From Saccharothrix saharensis (GTDB taxonomy: Bacteria; Actinomycetota; Actinomycetes; Mycobacteriales; Pseudonocardiaceae), in contig NZ_VFPP01000001.1 in the NCBI RefSeq assembly GCF_006716745.1, positions 5,839,386 through 5,903,385 on the forward strand: DNA of 64,000 nt, in the 5' to 3' direction. The notes beneath the pieces were generated by a model, which ran no database searches, was not told the origin of the DNA, and worked only from the letters and a program-made list of their open reading frames with translations. Of this stretch, positions 34,488 through 43,626 are shown piece after piece (positions within the stretch are counted from its first letter, which is position 1; each line of letters opens with the position of its first letter). The position numbers and the translations under genes were made by a program.

Positions 34488-35318
34488 TCAGGCGTCGCCG
34501 CGCAGCTCGGTCATCCGCTCCTCGGCGCTCGCGAGCTTGTCCCGGGCGGTCTCGGCGCGGCGCTCGGCCTTCACCAGCCTGGTCGACGCCTCCTGCTCGG
34601 CCTGCTGCGCCCGCCGCAGCTCGGCCTGCAACGCGGCGGTGTGCCCCTCGCGCTCGGCCAGGGCCTGCTCGGCCTCCGCGACGGCGGCGTCCGCCTTCCG
34701 CACGTCGTCCTGCGCACCGCTGATCTCGTCCCGCGCCCGGGCGAGCTGCCGTTCCCGCCGCTGCTCCCGGCGTGGCGCCAGGTCGTCGCGCACCGGCGTC
34801 GCGGTCTCGCTCAACGGGCCGAAGCCGGACTGCTCGACCGGCTTGACCAGCCGCCCGGCCCTGATCCGCGCGCCGAGGACGGCGTCGGCCAGCGCCGCGG
34901 TCAACGTGGTGCGCACCTGTTGCACGGCGTCGGGCCCGAGCGGCTGCCCGGCGTGGCTCGCCAGGACCTCCACCCGCCGGACCAACGCGCTCAGAACGGC
35001 CCGCCGCCGCGCGCTCAACTGCCGCAACGCCCCGCCCCGCAGCTCTTCCTGCGCGGCGCGCAGCTCGTCACCCAGAGCGAGCGCCTCGGCCAGGTCGGCC
35101 GCGTCCTCCCGGGCCAGCCGGTTCAGCGCCCACGCCGACGAGGTGGGCTTGCGCAGCGCTGAGACCTGCTTGGCCAGCGCCTTGTCGCCGCGGTCGGCGG
35201 CCAGCCGGGCGTGGGCGTCGCGGGCCGCGACGAACTCCGCCGGCGGCAGGGCGTAGAGCTCGTCGGCTATCCGGTCGATCGGTGTGGCGTCCACGATGTC
35301 GACCAGTGTGCCCGCCAT
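34488..35318 (-). CDS. Coiled-coil protein of unknown function
   Basis: Cytoplasmic protein of 276 aa, not recognised as a named family. Residues 1-130 are helical and Ala/Leu-rich (IADELYALPPAEFVAARDAHARLAAD; VSALRKPTSSAWALNRLAREDAADLAEAL). Residues about 170-270 form a long coiled coil rich in Glu, Arg and Ala (QRRERQLARARDEISGAQDD ... AEEQAL-like heptads ... RLVKAERRAETARDKLASAEER). No signal peptide or membrane segment. ATG 35318 (MAGTLVDIVDATPIDRIADE) is chosen because upstream codons run into the divergent promoter region. Proteins of this shape are common in Pseudonocardiales; role unknown. Confidence 0.72.
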   Translation of the reverse strand: MAGTLVDIVDATPIDRIADELYALPPAEFVAARDAHARLAADRGDKALAKQVSALRKPTSSAWALNRLAREDAADLAEALALGDELRAAQEELRGGALRQLSARRRAVLSALVRRVEVLASHAGQPLGPDAVQQVRTTLTAALADAVLGARIRAGRLVKPVEQSGFGPLSETATPVRDDLAPRREQRRERQLARARDEISGAQDDVRKADAAVAEAEQALAEREGHTAALQAELRRAQQAEQEASTRLVKAERRAETARDKLASAEERMTELRGDA

Positions 35319-35574
35319 CGCGTTGATGTGCGATTTGTTACGGATTCGCCGCCCCCTCGAACGGTTCACCGTTGACAGTGTTTGACATTCCGACCGGTCG
35401 GCTCTTGACTGGAGGTGTCGCACTCGTTCCGGTGTTGTGCGGCACTTCTCGCGTGTTCGCGCAATAGCCCGTTCAGTCCAATGTGGACTTTTCTATTGGG
35501 CTGAACGTCCGATTGTTACCCGGGTGCCGGGGAGATGTGCTTGCGCCAATCTTTCCCCACGAAGGGTTTGCGCC

Positions 35575-38500
35575 GTGATCAACTCAGGAAGTCGGTGGAG
35601 ACACCGCACCAGTGCGGCCTTGCTGGCCGCCGTGCTGGGCACCACTGGGTTCGGCTTCGCCGCCGGGTCGGCCGTCGCGCAGGAGGCGCCATCCGCGCCC
35701 GCGCCGGCCGACAAGCAGCTCGACAAGCAGGACCGGGAGCGCATCGCCGAGGCCGAGCAGGCCGGTCAGGCGAACGTCACGCTCCTGGTCGCCGCCGAAG
35801 AGGGCAAGCTGGACTCCGCCGCCAACGACCTCAAGGCCCTGGGCGGCGTGGTCGAGTCCACCGAACGCGATGTCGACTACCTCAAGGTCTCGGTGCCCCG
35901 GGACAAGGCCGAGAAGGCCGCCAAGCTCGCCTCGGTGAACTCGGTGGACGTCGACGGCCTGGTCGTCCTGGACAACCCGCGCCCCGACGGCGCGACGTCG
36001 CCGCTGCCGCAGCCGGCGCCGGGCGCGAAGACGCCCAAGAAGAACCCGTACATGCCGACGCAGGACACCAAGGCGGCGCACTTCACCGACCAGCACCCCA
36101 AGTGGGACGGCCGGGGCACGACGATCGCCATCATGGACTCCGGCATCGACCTGGACCACCCGGCGCTCGCGACCACCACGACCGGTGAGCGCAAGATCGT
36201 CGACTGGTACAACGCCAACGCCACCAACTCCGGCGACGGCACCTGGCTCCAGGTCTCCGGCCGCTACAACGGCAGGTTCACCGCGGGCGGCGCGACCTAC
36301 ACCGCGCCCGCCACCGGCGGCCCGTTCAGCTTCGGCACGTTCCGCGAGACCGCGGGCGACCTGGCCGCGGCCAACAGCGAGACCGGCGGCGACATCAACC
36401 GCGACGGCGACCGCACCGACTCCTTCGGCGTGCTGCAGGACATCACGACCAAGGAAGTCCGGGTCGACACCGACGGCGACGGTGACTTCACCGACCAGAC
36501 CGCGATGATCGACTACAAGTACAAGAAGGACGTCGGCCACTTCGGCGTGGACAACCCGGCCACGCCGGTGCTGGACACCGTGGCGTTCGTGGTGCAGACC
36601 GACAAGTCGAACTACGACGCGACCGGCACGGCGTGGGTCAACCTCGGCATCTCCGCCGCGGCCCACGGCTCGCACGTCGCGGGCATCACCGCGGCGAACA
36701 AGATGTTCGGCGGCAAGATGGTCGGCGCGGCCCCCGGCGCGAAGCTGATGGCGGTCAAGGTCTGCCTCTCCACCCCGTCGTGCACCAACAGCGGCCTGAT
36801 CGACGGCCTGCTGTACGCGGCGCGCAACGGCGCGGACGTCGTCAACATCTCCATCGGCGGCCTGCCGGCGCTCAACGACGGCAACAACGCGCGCGCCGAG
36901 CTCTACAACCGCACCATCGCCGAGTACAACGTGCAGGTGTTCATCTCCGCGGGCAACAGCGGCGCGGGCGCGAACACCGTCGGCGACCCGTCGGTGTCCA
37001 CGGACGCGATGAGTGTCGGCTCGTACATCACCGCCGACACCTGGCTGTCCAACTACGGCTCGGTGACCAAGCAGAGGGAAGGCCTGCACGGCTTCTCGTC
37101 GCGCGGTCCGCGTGAGGACGGCGGCTTCAAGCCGAACATCGTCGCGCCCGGCTCGGCGATCTCCACCGTGCCGCAGTGGCAGGTCCCCGGCCCGGTGGCC
37201 GGCACCTACGAGCTGCCCGCGGGCTACGCCATGTTCAACGGCACGTCGATGGCCGCGCCCCAGGCGACCGGCGCCGCCGCGCTGCTGATCAGCGCGTACA
37301 AGGCCGAGCACAACGGCGAGCGCCCGCCCGTCGCGGCGCTGCGCAACGCGATCCAGTCCGGCGCCAAGTGGGTCTCCACCCTCCAGGCGTACGAGCAGGG
37401 CGCGGGTCTGCTCGACACCAAGCGCGCGTGGGAGCAGCTCAACGCCCACCCGGAGACGCAGGCGGTCAGCACCTCGGTGACCGTGAACACCGCGCTGTCG
37501 GGCCTGCTGGCCACCCCGAACACGGGCGTCGGCATCCACGACCGCGAGGGCGTCGTCGCGGGCAAGGAGTACACCCGCACCTACACCCTGACCCGCACCA
37601 CGGGCCCGAACCGCAACCAGCAGTTCCTGGTGAACTGGCAGGGCAACGACGGCACCTTCTCGTCGAAGTCCCTGGTCAGCCTGCCGCTGAACACGCCGGT
37701 GAAGTTCGACGTGAAGGTCAAGCCGGCCAAGGCGGGCGCGCACTCGGCCGTGCTGCGGCTGGACAACCCGGGCACCCGCGGCATCGACGTGTTCACCCTG
37801 AACACGGTGTTCGCGGCGGACGAGTTCACCGCGGCGGGCAAGTACGCGGTGACCAAGACCGGCACGATCGGCCGCAACCAGTCGAAGAGCTTCTTCGTCA
37901 ACGTGCCCGCGGGCACGAGCGCGCTGAAGGTCGACATGGCGGCGGGCGGCACGGAGGCCGGCAAGGGCCAGGTCCGGTTCCTGCGCTACGACCCGTACGG
38001 CGTGCCGTTCGACACCACGTCGTCGACCAACTGCTACAACCCCGACGCGGGTGCCGGCTGCGCCGGCGGCTCGCCGACCAGCCGCACGGTCAGCAACCCG
38101 CTGCCGGGCGTGTGGGAGATCGTGGTCGAGGCCCGGCGCACGTCCGACGCCGACGCCGCGCCGTACTCGGTGACCGCGTCCGTGCTGGGCACGACGATCA
38201 GCCCGAACCCGGACACCGTCGAGTCGGCCGCGATCGGCACGCCGATCAGCCGCGAGTACTCGGTGACCAACTCGCTGGCCGCGTTCACCGGCAAGCTCGT
38301 CGGCGGTCCGCTGGCCAGCGCCCGGATCGACCGGCCGACCATCGCCGACGCGGCGGTCCAGCTCTACGACCTGACCGTGGCCCCGGGCTCGGCGTCGCTG
38401 CGCGCGACGATCGGCCGGACCAGCGACGTGTCGGCCGACCTGGACCTGTTCGTCTACAACTGCACCACCGGCACGTGCGTGCTGGCCGGTCAGGCGGCGG

Positions 38501-38820
38501 ACGGCGACTCGGAGGAGTCGGTGACGATCACCAACCCGGCCGCGGGCGCGTGGCGGGTGCAGGTCGACGGCTACGAGGTGCCCGCGGGCACCACGGAGTA
38601 CGACTACATCGACCTGTTCACCGCCGCGGGCCTGGGTTCGGTCGCGGTGACCGACACCGACTCGGAGCGGACCGCGGGCGAGACGTGGACCGTGCCGGCC
38701 ACGGTCACCGCCGGTGGCCAGGCCGGTGCGGGCCGGGTGCTGCGCGGTGAGCTGACCGTGCAGACCTCGGACGGCGCGATCGTCGGCCGCGGCGCGGTGA
38801 TCCTGAAGAACGTGGCCTGA
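35575..38820 (+). CDS. Secreted subtilisin-family (S8) serine protease with propeptide and C-terminal beta domains
   Basis: Large secreted protease of 1081 aa. Signal peptide (1 to about 36, cut after AVAQ); I9-like propeptide (about 65-135, LKALGGVVESTERDVDYLKV, VPRDKAEKAAKLASVNSVDVD); S8 domain about 175-680 with Asp188 in AIMDSGID, His364 in AAAHGSHVAG and Ser558 in NGTSMAAPQATG. An insertion of roughly 150 residues lies between Asp and His. The C-terminal ~400 residues are beta-rich with pre-peptidase-like segments (SADLDLFVYNCTTGTC). GTG 35575 follows GAAGGG; upstream in-frame codons are not plausible. It is followed by a strong terminator and a convergent lipoprotein gene resembling its propeptide. 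Confidence 0.92.
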   Translation: MINSGSRWRHRTSAALLAAVLGTTGFGFAAGSAVAQEAPSAPAPADKQLDKQDRERIAEAEQAGQANVTLLVAAEEGKLDSAANDLKALGGVVESTERDVDYLKVSVPRDKAEKAAKLASVNSVDVDGLVVLDNPRPDGATSPLPQPAPGAKTPKKNPYMPTQDTKAAHFTDQHPKWDGRGTTIAIMDSGIDLDHPALATTTTGERKIVDWYNANATNSGDGTWLQVSGRYNGRFTAGGATYTAPATGGPFSFGTFRETAGDLAAANSETGGDINRDGDRTDSFGVLQDITTKEVRVDTDGDGDFTDQTAMIDYKYKKDVGHFGVDNPATPVLDTVAFVVQTDKSNYDATGTAWVNLGISAAAHGSHVAGITAANKMFGGKMVGAAPGAKLMAVKVCLSTPSCTNSGLIDGLLYAARNGADVVNISIGGLPALNDGNNARAELYNRTIAEYNVQVFISAGNSGAGANTVGDPSVSTDAMSVGSYITADTWLSNYGSVTKQREGLHGFSSRGPREDGGFKPNIVAPGSAISTVPQWQVPGPVAGTYELPAGYAMFNGTSMAAPQATGAAALLISAYKAEHNGERPPVAALRNAIQSGAKWVSTLQAYEQGAGLLDTKRAWEQLNAHPETQAVSTSVTVNTALSGLLATPNTGVGIHDREGVVAGKEYTRTYTLTRTTGPNRNQQFLVNWQGNDGTFSSKSLVSLPLNTPVKFDVKVKPAKAGAHSAVLRLDNPGTRGIDVFTLNTVFAADEFTAAGKYAVTKTGTIGRNQSKSFFVNVPAGTSALKVDMAAGGTEAGKGQVRFLRYDPYGVPFDTTSSTNCYNPDAGAGCAGGSPTSRTVSNPLPGVWEIVVEARRTSDADAAPYSVTASVLGTTISPNPDTVESAAIGTPISREYSVTNSLAAFTGKLVGGPLASARIDRPTIADAAVQLYDLTVAPGSASLRATIGRTSDVSADLDLFVYNCTTGTCVLAGQAADGDSEESVTITNPAAGAWRVQVDGYEVPAGTTEYDYIDLFTAAGLGSVAVTDTDSERTAGETWTVPATVTAGGQAGAGRVLRGELTVQTSDGAIVGRGAVILKNVA

Positions 38821-38838
38821 CGCCACCCGCGAAAGACC

Positions 38839-38877
38839 CTCAGGGCCATCCCCGCCGCGTGCGGGGGTGGCCCTGAG
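38839..38877. terminator. Strong hairpin terminator after the S8 protease gene
   Basis: 17-bp arms, 38839-38855 (CTCAGGGCCATCCCCGC) and 38861-38877, with a single G:T-type mismatch and a 5-nt loop, 18 nt after the stop codon. It also serves the convergent lipoprotein gene. Confidence 0.85.
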
Positions 38878-38938
38878 TCGTTCCGCGCTCCCGCCGCGGC
38901 GCGGGCCCGCCGGGAGCGGGCCGCGACGTGGTGAGCGG

Positions 38939-39349
38939 TCAGGGCGTCGGGTCGCCGTTGCCCAGCGGCTCGTCGACGTCGACGCGGCTGATCCCCTCGA
39001 CCGCCGTCACCTTCGCGACGAGCTCGACCGGGACCGTGACGCGGACGTAGCCGATGCCGGCGTCGGTGGTCTCCACGGTCGCGCCGAGCCGGTCCATGGT
39101 CGCGGCCACCTCGTCGGCCCTGCCAGGTTCGGTGGACACGGTCAACCCGATCGACCGCACGCCGTCGCGCTCGGCGCGGTCCAGCGCGGTCCTGCCCCGG
39201 GGGCTCAGCTTGTCCGGCGGCACGGGCATCGACGACACGGTGACCGAGGTGATCACAGGCGGGGTGCCGATCGTGCCGGTGTCCGTCGGCCGCTGCGCGC
39301 AGCCGACCAGCACCAGACCCGCCACCGCCGTCACCACCGACCCGCGCAT
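38939..39349 (-). CDS. Lipoprotein resembling a subtilisin propeptide (I9-like)
   Basis: Small lipoprotein of 136 aa. Signal peptide with lipobox LVLVGC (lipid-modified Cys17). The mature part has a segment aligning with the propeptide of the neighbouring S8 protease: MDRLGATVETTDAGIGYVRV ... ISRVDVDEPLG here against LKALGGVVESTERDVDYLKV ... VNSVDVDGLVV there. Free-standing I9 propeptides are known to inhibit subtilases, so this may be a membrane-anchored inhibitor or folding helper for the convergent protease (inference). ATG 39349 follows GAGGG and gives a proper signal peptide; the upstream in-frame ATG 39376 does not. Confidence 0.75.
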   Translation of the reverse strand: MRGSVVTAVAGLVLVGCAQRPTDTGTIGTPPVITSVTVSSMPVPPDKLSPRGRTALDRAERDGVRSIGLTVSTEPGRADEVAATMDRLGATVETTDAGIGYVRVTVPVELVAKVTAVEGISRVDVDEPLGNGDPTP

Positions 39350-39393
39350 GAGCCCTCCCTCGATCGATCCTGCCACCAGGACGGAAGCCGGGG

Positions 39394-40533
39394 TCAGCGC
39401 GGTTGCACGGTCTGGTCCGGCCCGCTGAACGCCTGCACGCGCTCCTCGCCGTCCGCGCTCTCGCCGAACACCCGGTTGTCGGACGACCCGTTCGTCGCCG
39501 CCTTCGGCGCCGCCGCCGCGGCCCGGGGCAGCTCACGCACCCGCACCTGCGGCAACGCGCCGGGGTGCCGCGACCGCAGCCAGCCGACCAGGTGCTCGCG
39601 CGCCGCGCACCGCAGGTCCCACAACCGGCCCGCGTCCGACGCGCTGACCAGCGCGCGGACCCGCACGAACGACCCGACCGCGCCGGTCACCTGGAGCACG
39701 CACACCCGGCCGTCCCACAGGTCGCTGGACTCCAGCGCGTGCCGCAGCTCGTGCCGCAGGTCCTCCACCGGCACGGTCCAGTCGAGGTCCAGCTCCACCG
39801 TGCCCAGCAGCGCCGACTGGGTGCGGGTCCAGTTCTCGAACGGTGTCTTGAGGAAGTAGGCGGTGGGCAGGATCAACCGCCGGTCGTCCCACAGGTGCAC
39901 CACCACGTACGTGAGCGTGATGTCCTCGACGCGGCCCCACTGGCCGTCCACGACCACCACGTCATCGAGCCGCAACGCGTCGCTGAACGCGATCTGCACG
40001 CCCGCGAACACGTTGCCCAGCAGCGACTGCGCCGCCAGCGCGGCGATGGCGCCGATGACACCGGCGGAGGCCAGTATCGAGGTGCCGGCGGCCCGCGCGC
40101 CGGGGAACGTCATCAGCACCGCGGCCGCCGCGAGCACGCTCACCACGACCACGGTGACGCGGCGGACCAGCGTGATCTGGGTGTGCACGCGGCGGGCGTG
40201 CCGGTTGTCGGACACGTCGACCCGGATGCGCGCCAGGGTCGCGTCCTCGATCACCACCAGCAGCGAGGCGAGCAGCCACGCGCCGGCGAGGATGAGCGCT
40301 ATCCCCGTCACGTGCAGGGCCACCGGCCGCCAGTCGCCGTGCGCCGCCACCCCGAGCGACACCTGTGCCGCGATCAGCACCGCCACCGCGAGCGCGGGCT
40401 TGTGCGCGTGCCGCGCCAGCCCGGCGGACAACGCCGAACGGCGACCGAGGCGGCGGACCACCCGGTGGACGAGCGTGACGGCGAGCAGTGCTACCAAGAG
40501 CGAGCCGGCGAACGTGACCACGGCTGCGAGCAC
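39394..40533 (-). CDS. MscS-family small mechanosensitive channel
   Basis: Membrane protein of 379 aa. Four to five transmembrane helices lie in residues 1-165. The pore helix shows the Ala/Gly packing of MscS (TSILASAGVIGAIAALAAQSLLGNVFAGVQIAFSDALR), followed by the beta domain motif DDVVVVDGQWGRVEDITLTYVVVHLWDDRRLILPTAYF. A C-terminal cytoplasmic domain and a polar tail complete it. It releases solutes on osmotic downshock. The TetR gene upstream on the same strand is separated by 119 nt, so co-regulation is uncertain. Confidence 0.92.
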   Translation of the reverse strand: MLAAVVTFAGSLLVALLAVTLVHRVVRRLGRRSALSAGLARHAHKPALAVAVLIAAQVSLGVAAHGDWRPVALHVTGIALILAGAWLLASLLVVIEDATLARIRVDVSDNRHARRVHTQITLVRRVTVVVVSVLAAAAVLMTFPGARAAGTSILASAGVIGAIAALAAQSLLGNVFAGVQIAFSDALRLDDVVVVDGQWGRVEDITLTYVVVHLWDDRRLILPTAYFLKTPFENWTRTQSALLGTVELDLDWTVPVEDLRHELRHALESSDLWDGRVCVLQVTGAVGSFVRVRALVSASDAGRLWDLRCAAREHLVGWLRSRHPGALPQVRVRELPRAAAAAPKAATNGSSDNRVFGESADGEERVQAFSGPDQTVQPR

Positions 40534-40652
40534 GGTTAGGGCACCTCCTCTGCGCGGGTACGTCCTCGGAGCCGTACCCGCCGACGGAGTGGTTCAGGCG
40601 CGTTCGAACCGCGTCCGGGTCGATTGGGAGATTTCCCACAGCCGGGCGTCGG

Positions 40653-41273
40653 CTACCCCTTCGGCAGCAGGTGGGCGACCCGGGCGACGAACCCCACCAG
40701 CCGGTCCGGCGTGAACCGCCCGGGGTCGGTGATGGCCAGCCGGCCTGCCATCTCGGCCAGCGCGAGCATGGTGTGACCCAGCAGCTCCGCGTCCAGCCCG
40801 GTGGTGCCCAGCGCCTTCAACCCCAGTTCGGCCAGCACGTTGACCTGCGCCAGCACCCGGGACCGCACCAGCTCCACCTGCTGCCGGAACTCCACCGGCG
40901 TGCCCTCGGGCGGCAGCAGCACGAGCCGCCAGCGCTCCGGTGACGCCACGACGGCGTTGACGAACGCGCGCACGGTGTCGGTGTAGACGTCTTCCGGCGA
41001 GCGGTCGCCGAAGTCGGTGGTCGGCAGCGCGCCCAGCACCTGCCCGGTCGCCCGGTCGGCCTCGCGGCGCAGCAGCGCGGCGACCACCTCGGCCCGGTTC
41101 GCCCACAGCTCGTACACCACGGGCTTCGTCACGCCCGACCGCCGGGCCACGGCCTCCATGGTCACCGCGTCGAAACCGCCCTCGGCGAGCAGGTCGAGCG
41201 CGCCGTCCAGCAGCTGGTCGCGCCGCTGACCGGGTGGCAGCCGCGGTGCGTACTTGCGACGCGTTGTGCTCAC
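40653..41273 (-). CDS. TetR-family transcriptional regulator
   Basis: TetR protein of 206 aa. N-terminal HTH: RDQLLDGALDLLAEGGFDAVTMEAVARRSGVTKPVVYELWANR, an unusual YELW in place of YxHF. The C-terminal ligand domain is all helical. A perfect palindrome GCTACG-N4-CGTAGC lies 12 bp before its start, in the gap shared with the divergent alpha/beta hydrolase, so it probably represses both itself and the hydrolase. The GTG start at 41273 is the first in frame with a full HTH. Confidence 0.87.
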   Translation of the reverse strand: MSTTRRKYAPRLPPGQRRDQLLDGALDLLAEGGFDAVTMEAVARRSGVTKPVVYELWANRAEVVAALLRREADRATGQVLGALPTTDFGDRSPEDVYTDTVRAFVNAVVASPERWRLVLLPPEGTPVEFRQQVELVRSRVLAQVNVLAELGLKALGTTGLDAELLGHTMLALAEMAGRLAITDPGRFTPDRLVGFVARVAHLLPKG

Positions 41274-41284
41274 CGGACCATATT

Positions 41285-41300
41285 GCTACGGTGGCGTAGC
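41285..41300. promoter_or_regulatory. Palindromic operator between tetR and hydrolase genes
   Basis: GCTACGGTGGCGTAGC: perfect 6-bp arms around GTGG, 12 bp from the TetR start and 43 bp from the hydrolase start. Confidence 0.7.
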
Positions 41301-41342
41301 TTTTACCAAGCCGCGCCGGCGTAGGAAGTGCTCGGAGGCAAC

Positions 41343-42173
41343 GTGCGCGTGGAGTCCGAGGGTGCGCGGCTGGCCGTGTTCGAGCACGGCGACCGGTCCG
41401 CGCCGACCATCGTCCTGGTGCACGGCTACCCCGACACGCACCGCGTGTGGGACGAAGTCGTGCCGCTGCTGGCCGACGAGTTCCACGTCGTCACCTACGA
41501 CGTGCGCGGCGCGGGGGAGTCGTCCGCCCCGCGCGGGCTGGCCGCCTACCGGCTGCCGGTGCTGGCGCGCGACCTGTTCGCGGTGATCGCGGCGGTCAGC
41601 CCGGACGCGCCGGTGCACGTCGTCGCGCACGACTGGGGCTCGATCCAGGCGTGGGAGGCGGTCACCACGCCGGACGCGCCGATCGCCTCGTACACCTCGA
41701 TCTCCGGGCCGTGCCTGGACCACGTCGGCCACTGGATGCGCCGCAAGCCGACCACCCGGCACCTCAGGCAGTTGCTGAACTCCTGGTACATCGCGCTGTT
41801 CCACCTGCCGTTCGTCGCGCCGCTGCTGTGGCGGCACGTGATCGGGCCCCGCTGGGCGGCGGTCGTGCGCCGGGTGGAGGGCGTCGCGCCGACCGTCGTG
41901 CGGGACGGCGTGCAGGGCATCGCGCTGTACCGGGCGAACTTCGTGCCCCGGCTGCGGTCGCCGCGCGTGCGGCGGACCGACGTGCCGGTGCAGCTCGTGC
42001 AGCCCGCGCGCGACCGGTACGTCACCGCCGGCGTGACCGAGGACGTCGAGCGGTGGGCGTCGGACGTGCGGCGACGGGTGATCGACGCGGGCCACTGGGC
42101 CCCGGTCACGCACGCCCGCGCGGTGGCGCTCCTGGTCGCCGACCACGTCACCGCTCACAGTCGCCCTGCGTGA
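41343..42173 (+). CDS. Alpha/beta hydrolase, epoxide-hydrolase type (EphD N-domain-like)
   Basis: Hydrolase of 276 aa. Oxyanion motif VLVHGYPDTHRVWD, nucleophile region VVAHDWGSIQAWEA (Asp nucleophile as in epoxide hydrolases and dehalogenases), and catalytic His in DAGHWAPVTH. It resembles the N-terminal half of mycobacterial EphD, which carries a short-chain dehydrogenase at the C-terminus; that half is missing here. GTG 41343 is chosen because CGGAGG lies just upstream; GTG 41328 is an alternative. It is divergent from a TetR gene and its last 26 nt overlap the convergent membrane gene. Confidence 0.83.
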   Translation: MRVESEGARLAVFEHGDRSAPTIVLVHGYPDTHRVWDEVVPLLADEFHVVTYDVRGAGESSAPRGLAAYRLPVLARDLFAVIAAVSPDAPVHVVAHDWGSIQAWEAVTTPDAPIASYTSISGPCLDHVGHWMRRKPTTRHLRQLLNSWYIALFHLPFVAPLLWRHVIGPRWAAVVRRVEGVAPTVVRDGVQGIALYRANFVPRLRSPRVRRTDVPVQLVQPARDRYVTAGVTEDVERWASDVRRRVIDAGHWAPVTHARAVALLVADHVTAHSRPA

Positions 42174-43479
42174 GCCGCGGCAGCGCCTCCCGGGCCTGCT
42201 GCCGGGCGAGGTTCCAGGAACGCCAGTCGTCGGCGCCCACGCGGCGGTACTCCAGGACGCAGGCGCGCAGGTCCTCCGGCAGCCCGGCGAGCGCGGGCAC
42301 CACGTCGTCGGAGAGCCGGGCCAGGTACCGGACGTCGACCTTCCCGGTGGCCTGGTGGCGGTCGACGTTGCGCTCGGCGATGAACCGCTCCGGGTTGAGC
42401 GCGCCGAGCGCGACCAGCGCGGCGAACCCCGTGCCCACGACGGCGCGGGCCAACCACCTGCCCTCCAGCCGCACGCCCGCCGCCAGCACCAGCAGGTAGA
42501 CGACGCCCAGCCACAGCTCGCAGGCCGAGACCAGGACCCGGAGCACGGTGAAGCCGTAGGCTTGCTGGTAGAGCCACATGCGGGCGAGGGCGGAGGCGAC
42601 GATCACCAGGGTGAGCACGCTGAGCGCGCCGAGCAGGCCGCGCAGCCACTTCCGGTCGGTCGGCGAGTCGAGCCGGGCCAACCGGGCGACGACCGCGATC
42701 ACCCCCAGGGTCAGCACGGTGACGGCGAGCAGTTGCCAGAAGCCGGTGCGGGCGTAGTCGGCGTAGGTCAGGTCCGGGGTGACGAGGACGTGCTCGTCGC
42801 CCCCGAACAGCGTGGTTACCTGCACGGCGACGAAGGTGGCGAACAGCAGCACCAGCGCGCCCACCGGCAGCACCCACTCCCGCCGCGCGACCGTTCGGGG
42901 CAGGACGGGTGCCTGGTCCAGGACCGGCGGTGAGATCCGCAGGTAGGCCGCGCCGATCGTGCCCAGGCCGACGGTCAGGAACAGCACGACCGGTTGGCCG
43001 GAGGACTGGGCGGGGGCGATCGAGCCGAGGAGGTCGGCGAACGCGGCGTCGGCCCCGGCGAGGAGGGGGACGAACACCAGCAGCAGGCCGGCGGTCACCA
43101 GGATCGACCGGGCCAGGGGCGGTGCGCCGTTCTCCTTGACGCCGCGGGCGAGCCAGGGCAGGGACCGGACCGCCGCCACGGGCACCGCCGCCGCGCCGAA
43201 CACGAGACCGCGCCCCGTCCGGCCGTCGGTGAACGCGAGCGACCCCGCGGCGCAGCCGGCGATGGCGCAGAGCGTGAACAGCCACTCGGCGGCGACGAAC
43301 GCGCCGACCGCGAACAGGGCGACGGAGAGCAGGGCCCAGCCCGGCCGGACCTTGCGCAGCAGGGCGAAGACGAGGATCGCGGTGAGGGCCCAGCCGAGGC
43401 CGGGTTCGTCGAGGGGGAGCAGCACGGCCGCCCCGAGCCCTCCGGTGGCACCGGCGAGCAGTACGCGGTTGGGGGTCAT
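42148..43479 (-). CDS. DUF4153/DUF4173-type polytopic membrane protein
   Basis: Membrane protein of 443 aa with about twelve hydrophobic segments and a soluble C-terminal stretch (about 375-443, NVDRHQATGKVDVRYLARLSDDVVPALAGLPEDLR). Family marks are the central PxxR region RREWVLPVGALVLLFATFVAVQ with FGG and TYADYARTGFWQLLAVTVLTL. This is the DUF4153/DUF4173 pattern. Such genes are often next to OmpR-type two-component genes in actinomycetes, as here. ATG 43479 follows GGAGG. Function unknown; possibly an envelope or signalling protein controlled by the adjacent kinase/regulator. Confidence 0.83.
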   Translation of the reverse strand: MTPNRVLLAGATGGLGAAVLLPLDEPGLGWALTAILVFALLRKVRPGWALLSVALFAVGAFVAAEWLFTLCAIAGCAAGSLAFTDGRTGRGLVFGAAAVPVAAVRSLPWLARGVKENGAPPLARSILVTAGLLLVFVPLLAGADAAFADLLGSIAPAQSSGQPVVLFLTVGLGTIGAAYLRISPPVLDQAPVLPRTVARREWVLPVGALVLLFATFVAVQVTTLFGGDEHVLVTPDLTYADYARTGFWQLLAVTVLTLGVIAVVARLARLDSPTDRKWLRGLLGALSVLTLVIVASALARMWLYQQAYGFTVLRVLVSACELWLGVVYLLVLAAGVRLEGRWLARAVVGTGFAALVALGALNPERFIAERNVDRHQATGKVDVRYLARLSDDVVPALAGLPEDLRACVLEYRRVGADDWRSWNLARQQAREALPRLTQGDCER

Positions 43480-43534
43480 GGATGTCGCCTCCAGGGCGCG
43501 CGCCATCGCCCGCTCTGCCTCGGCGGCGGGTGGC

Positions 43535-43620
43535 GCGGTCAGGTCGATCGGTTCGGTCGGTTCGGTCGGGCCGGTTCGATCAGGCCGGTTCGGTCAGGTC
43601 GGTCGGTCGAGCCGGAGCAG
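43535..43620. repeat. Degenerate short tandem repeat, CGGTTCGGTCGG-like
   Basis: Iterated CGGT(C/T)/GGTTCGATC/GGTTCGGTC words between the kinase stop and the membrane-protein start. Low-complexity spacer; possible replication-slippage product. No open frame of interest. Confidence 0.5.
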
Positions 43621-43626
43621 TGCCGG

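Noticed and set aside
35584..38826. 1080-aa open frame antisense to the S8 protease
   Set aside because: Composition is Arg/Gly/Val/His-rich with no domain pattern; it mirrors the strong third-position GC of the real gene, which has signal peptide, propeptide and a full catalytic triad.
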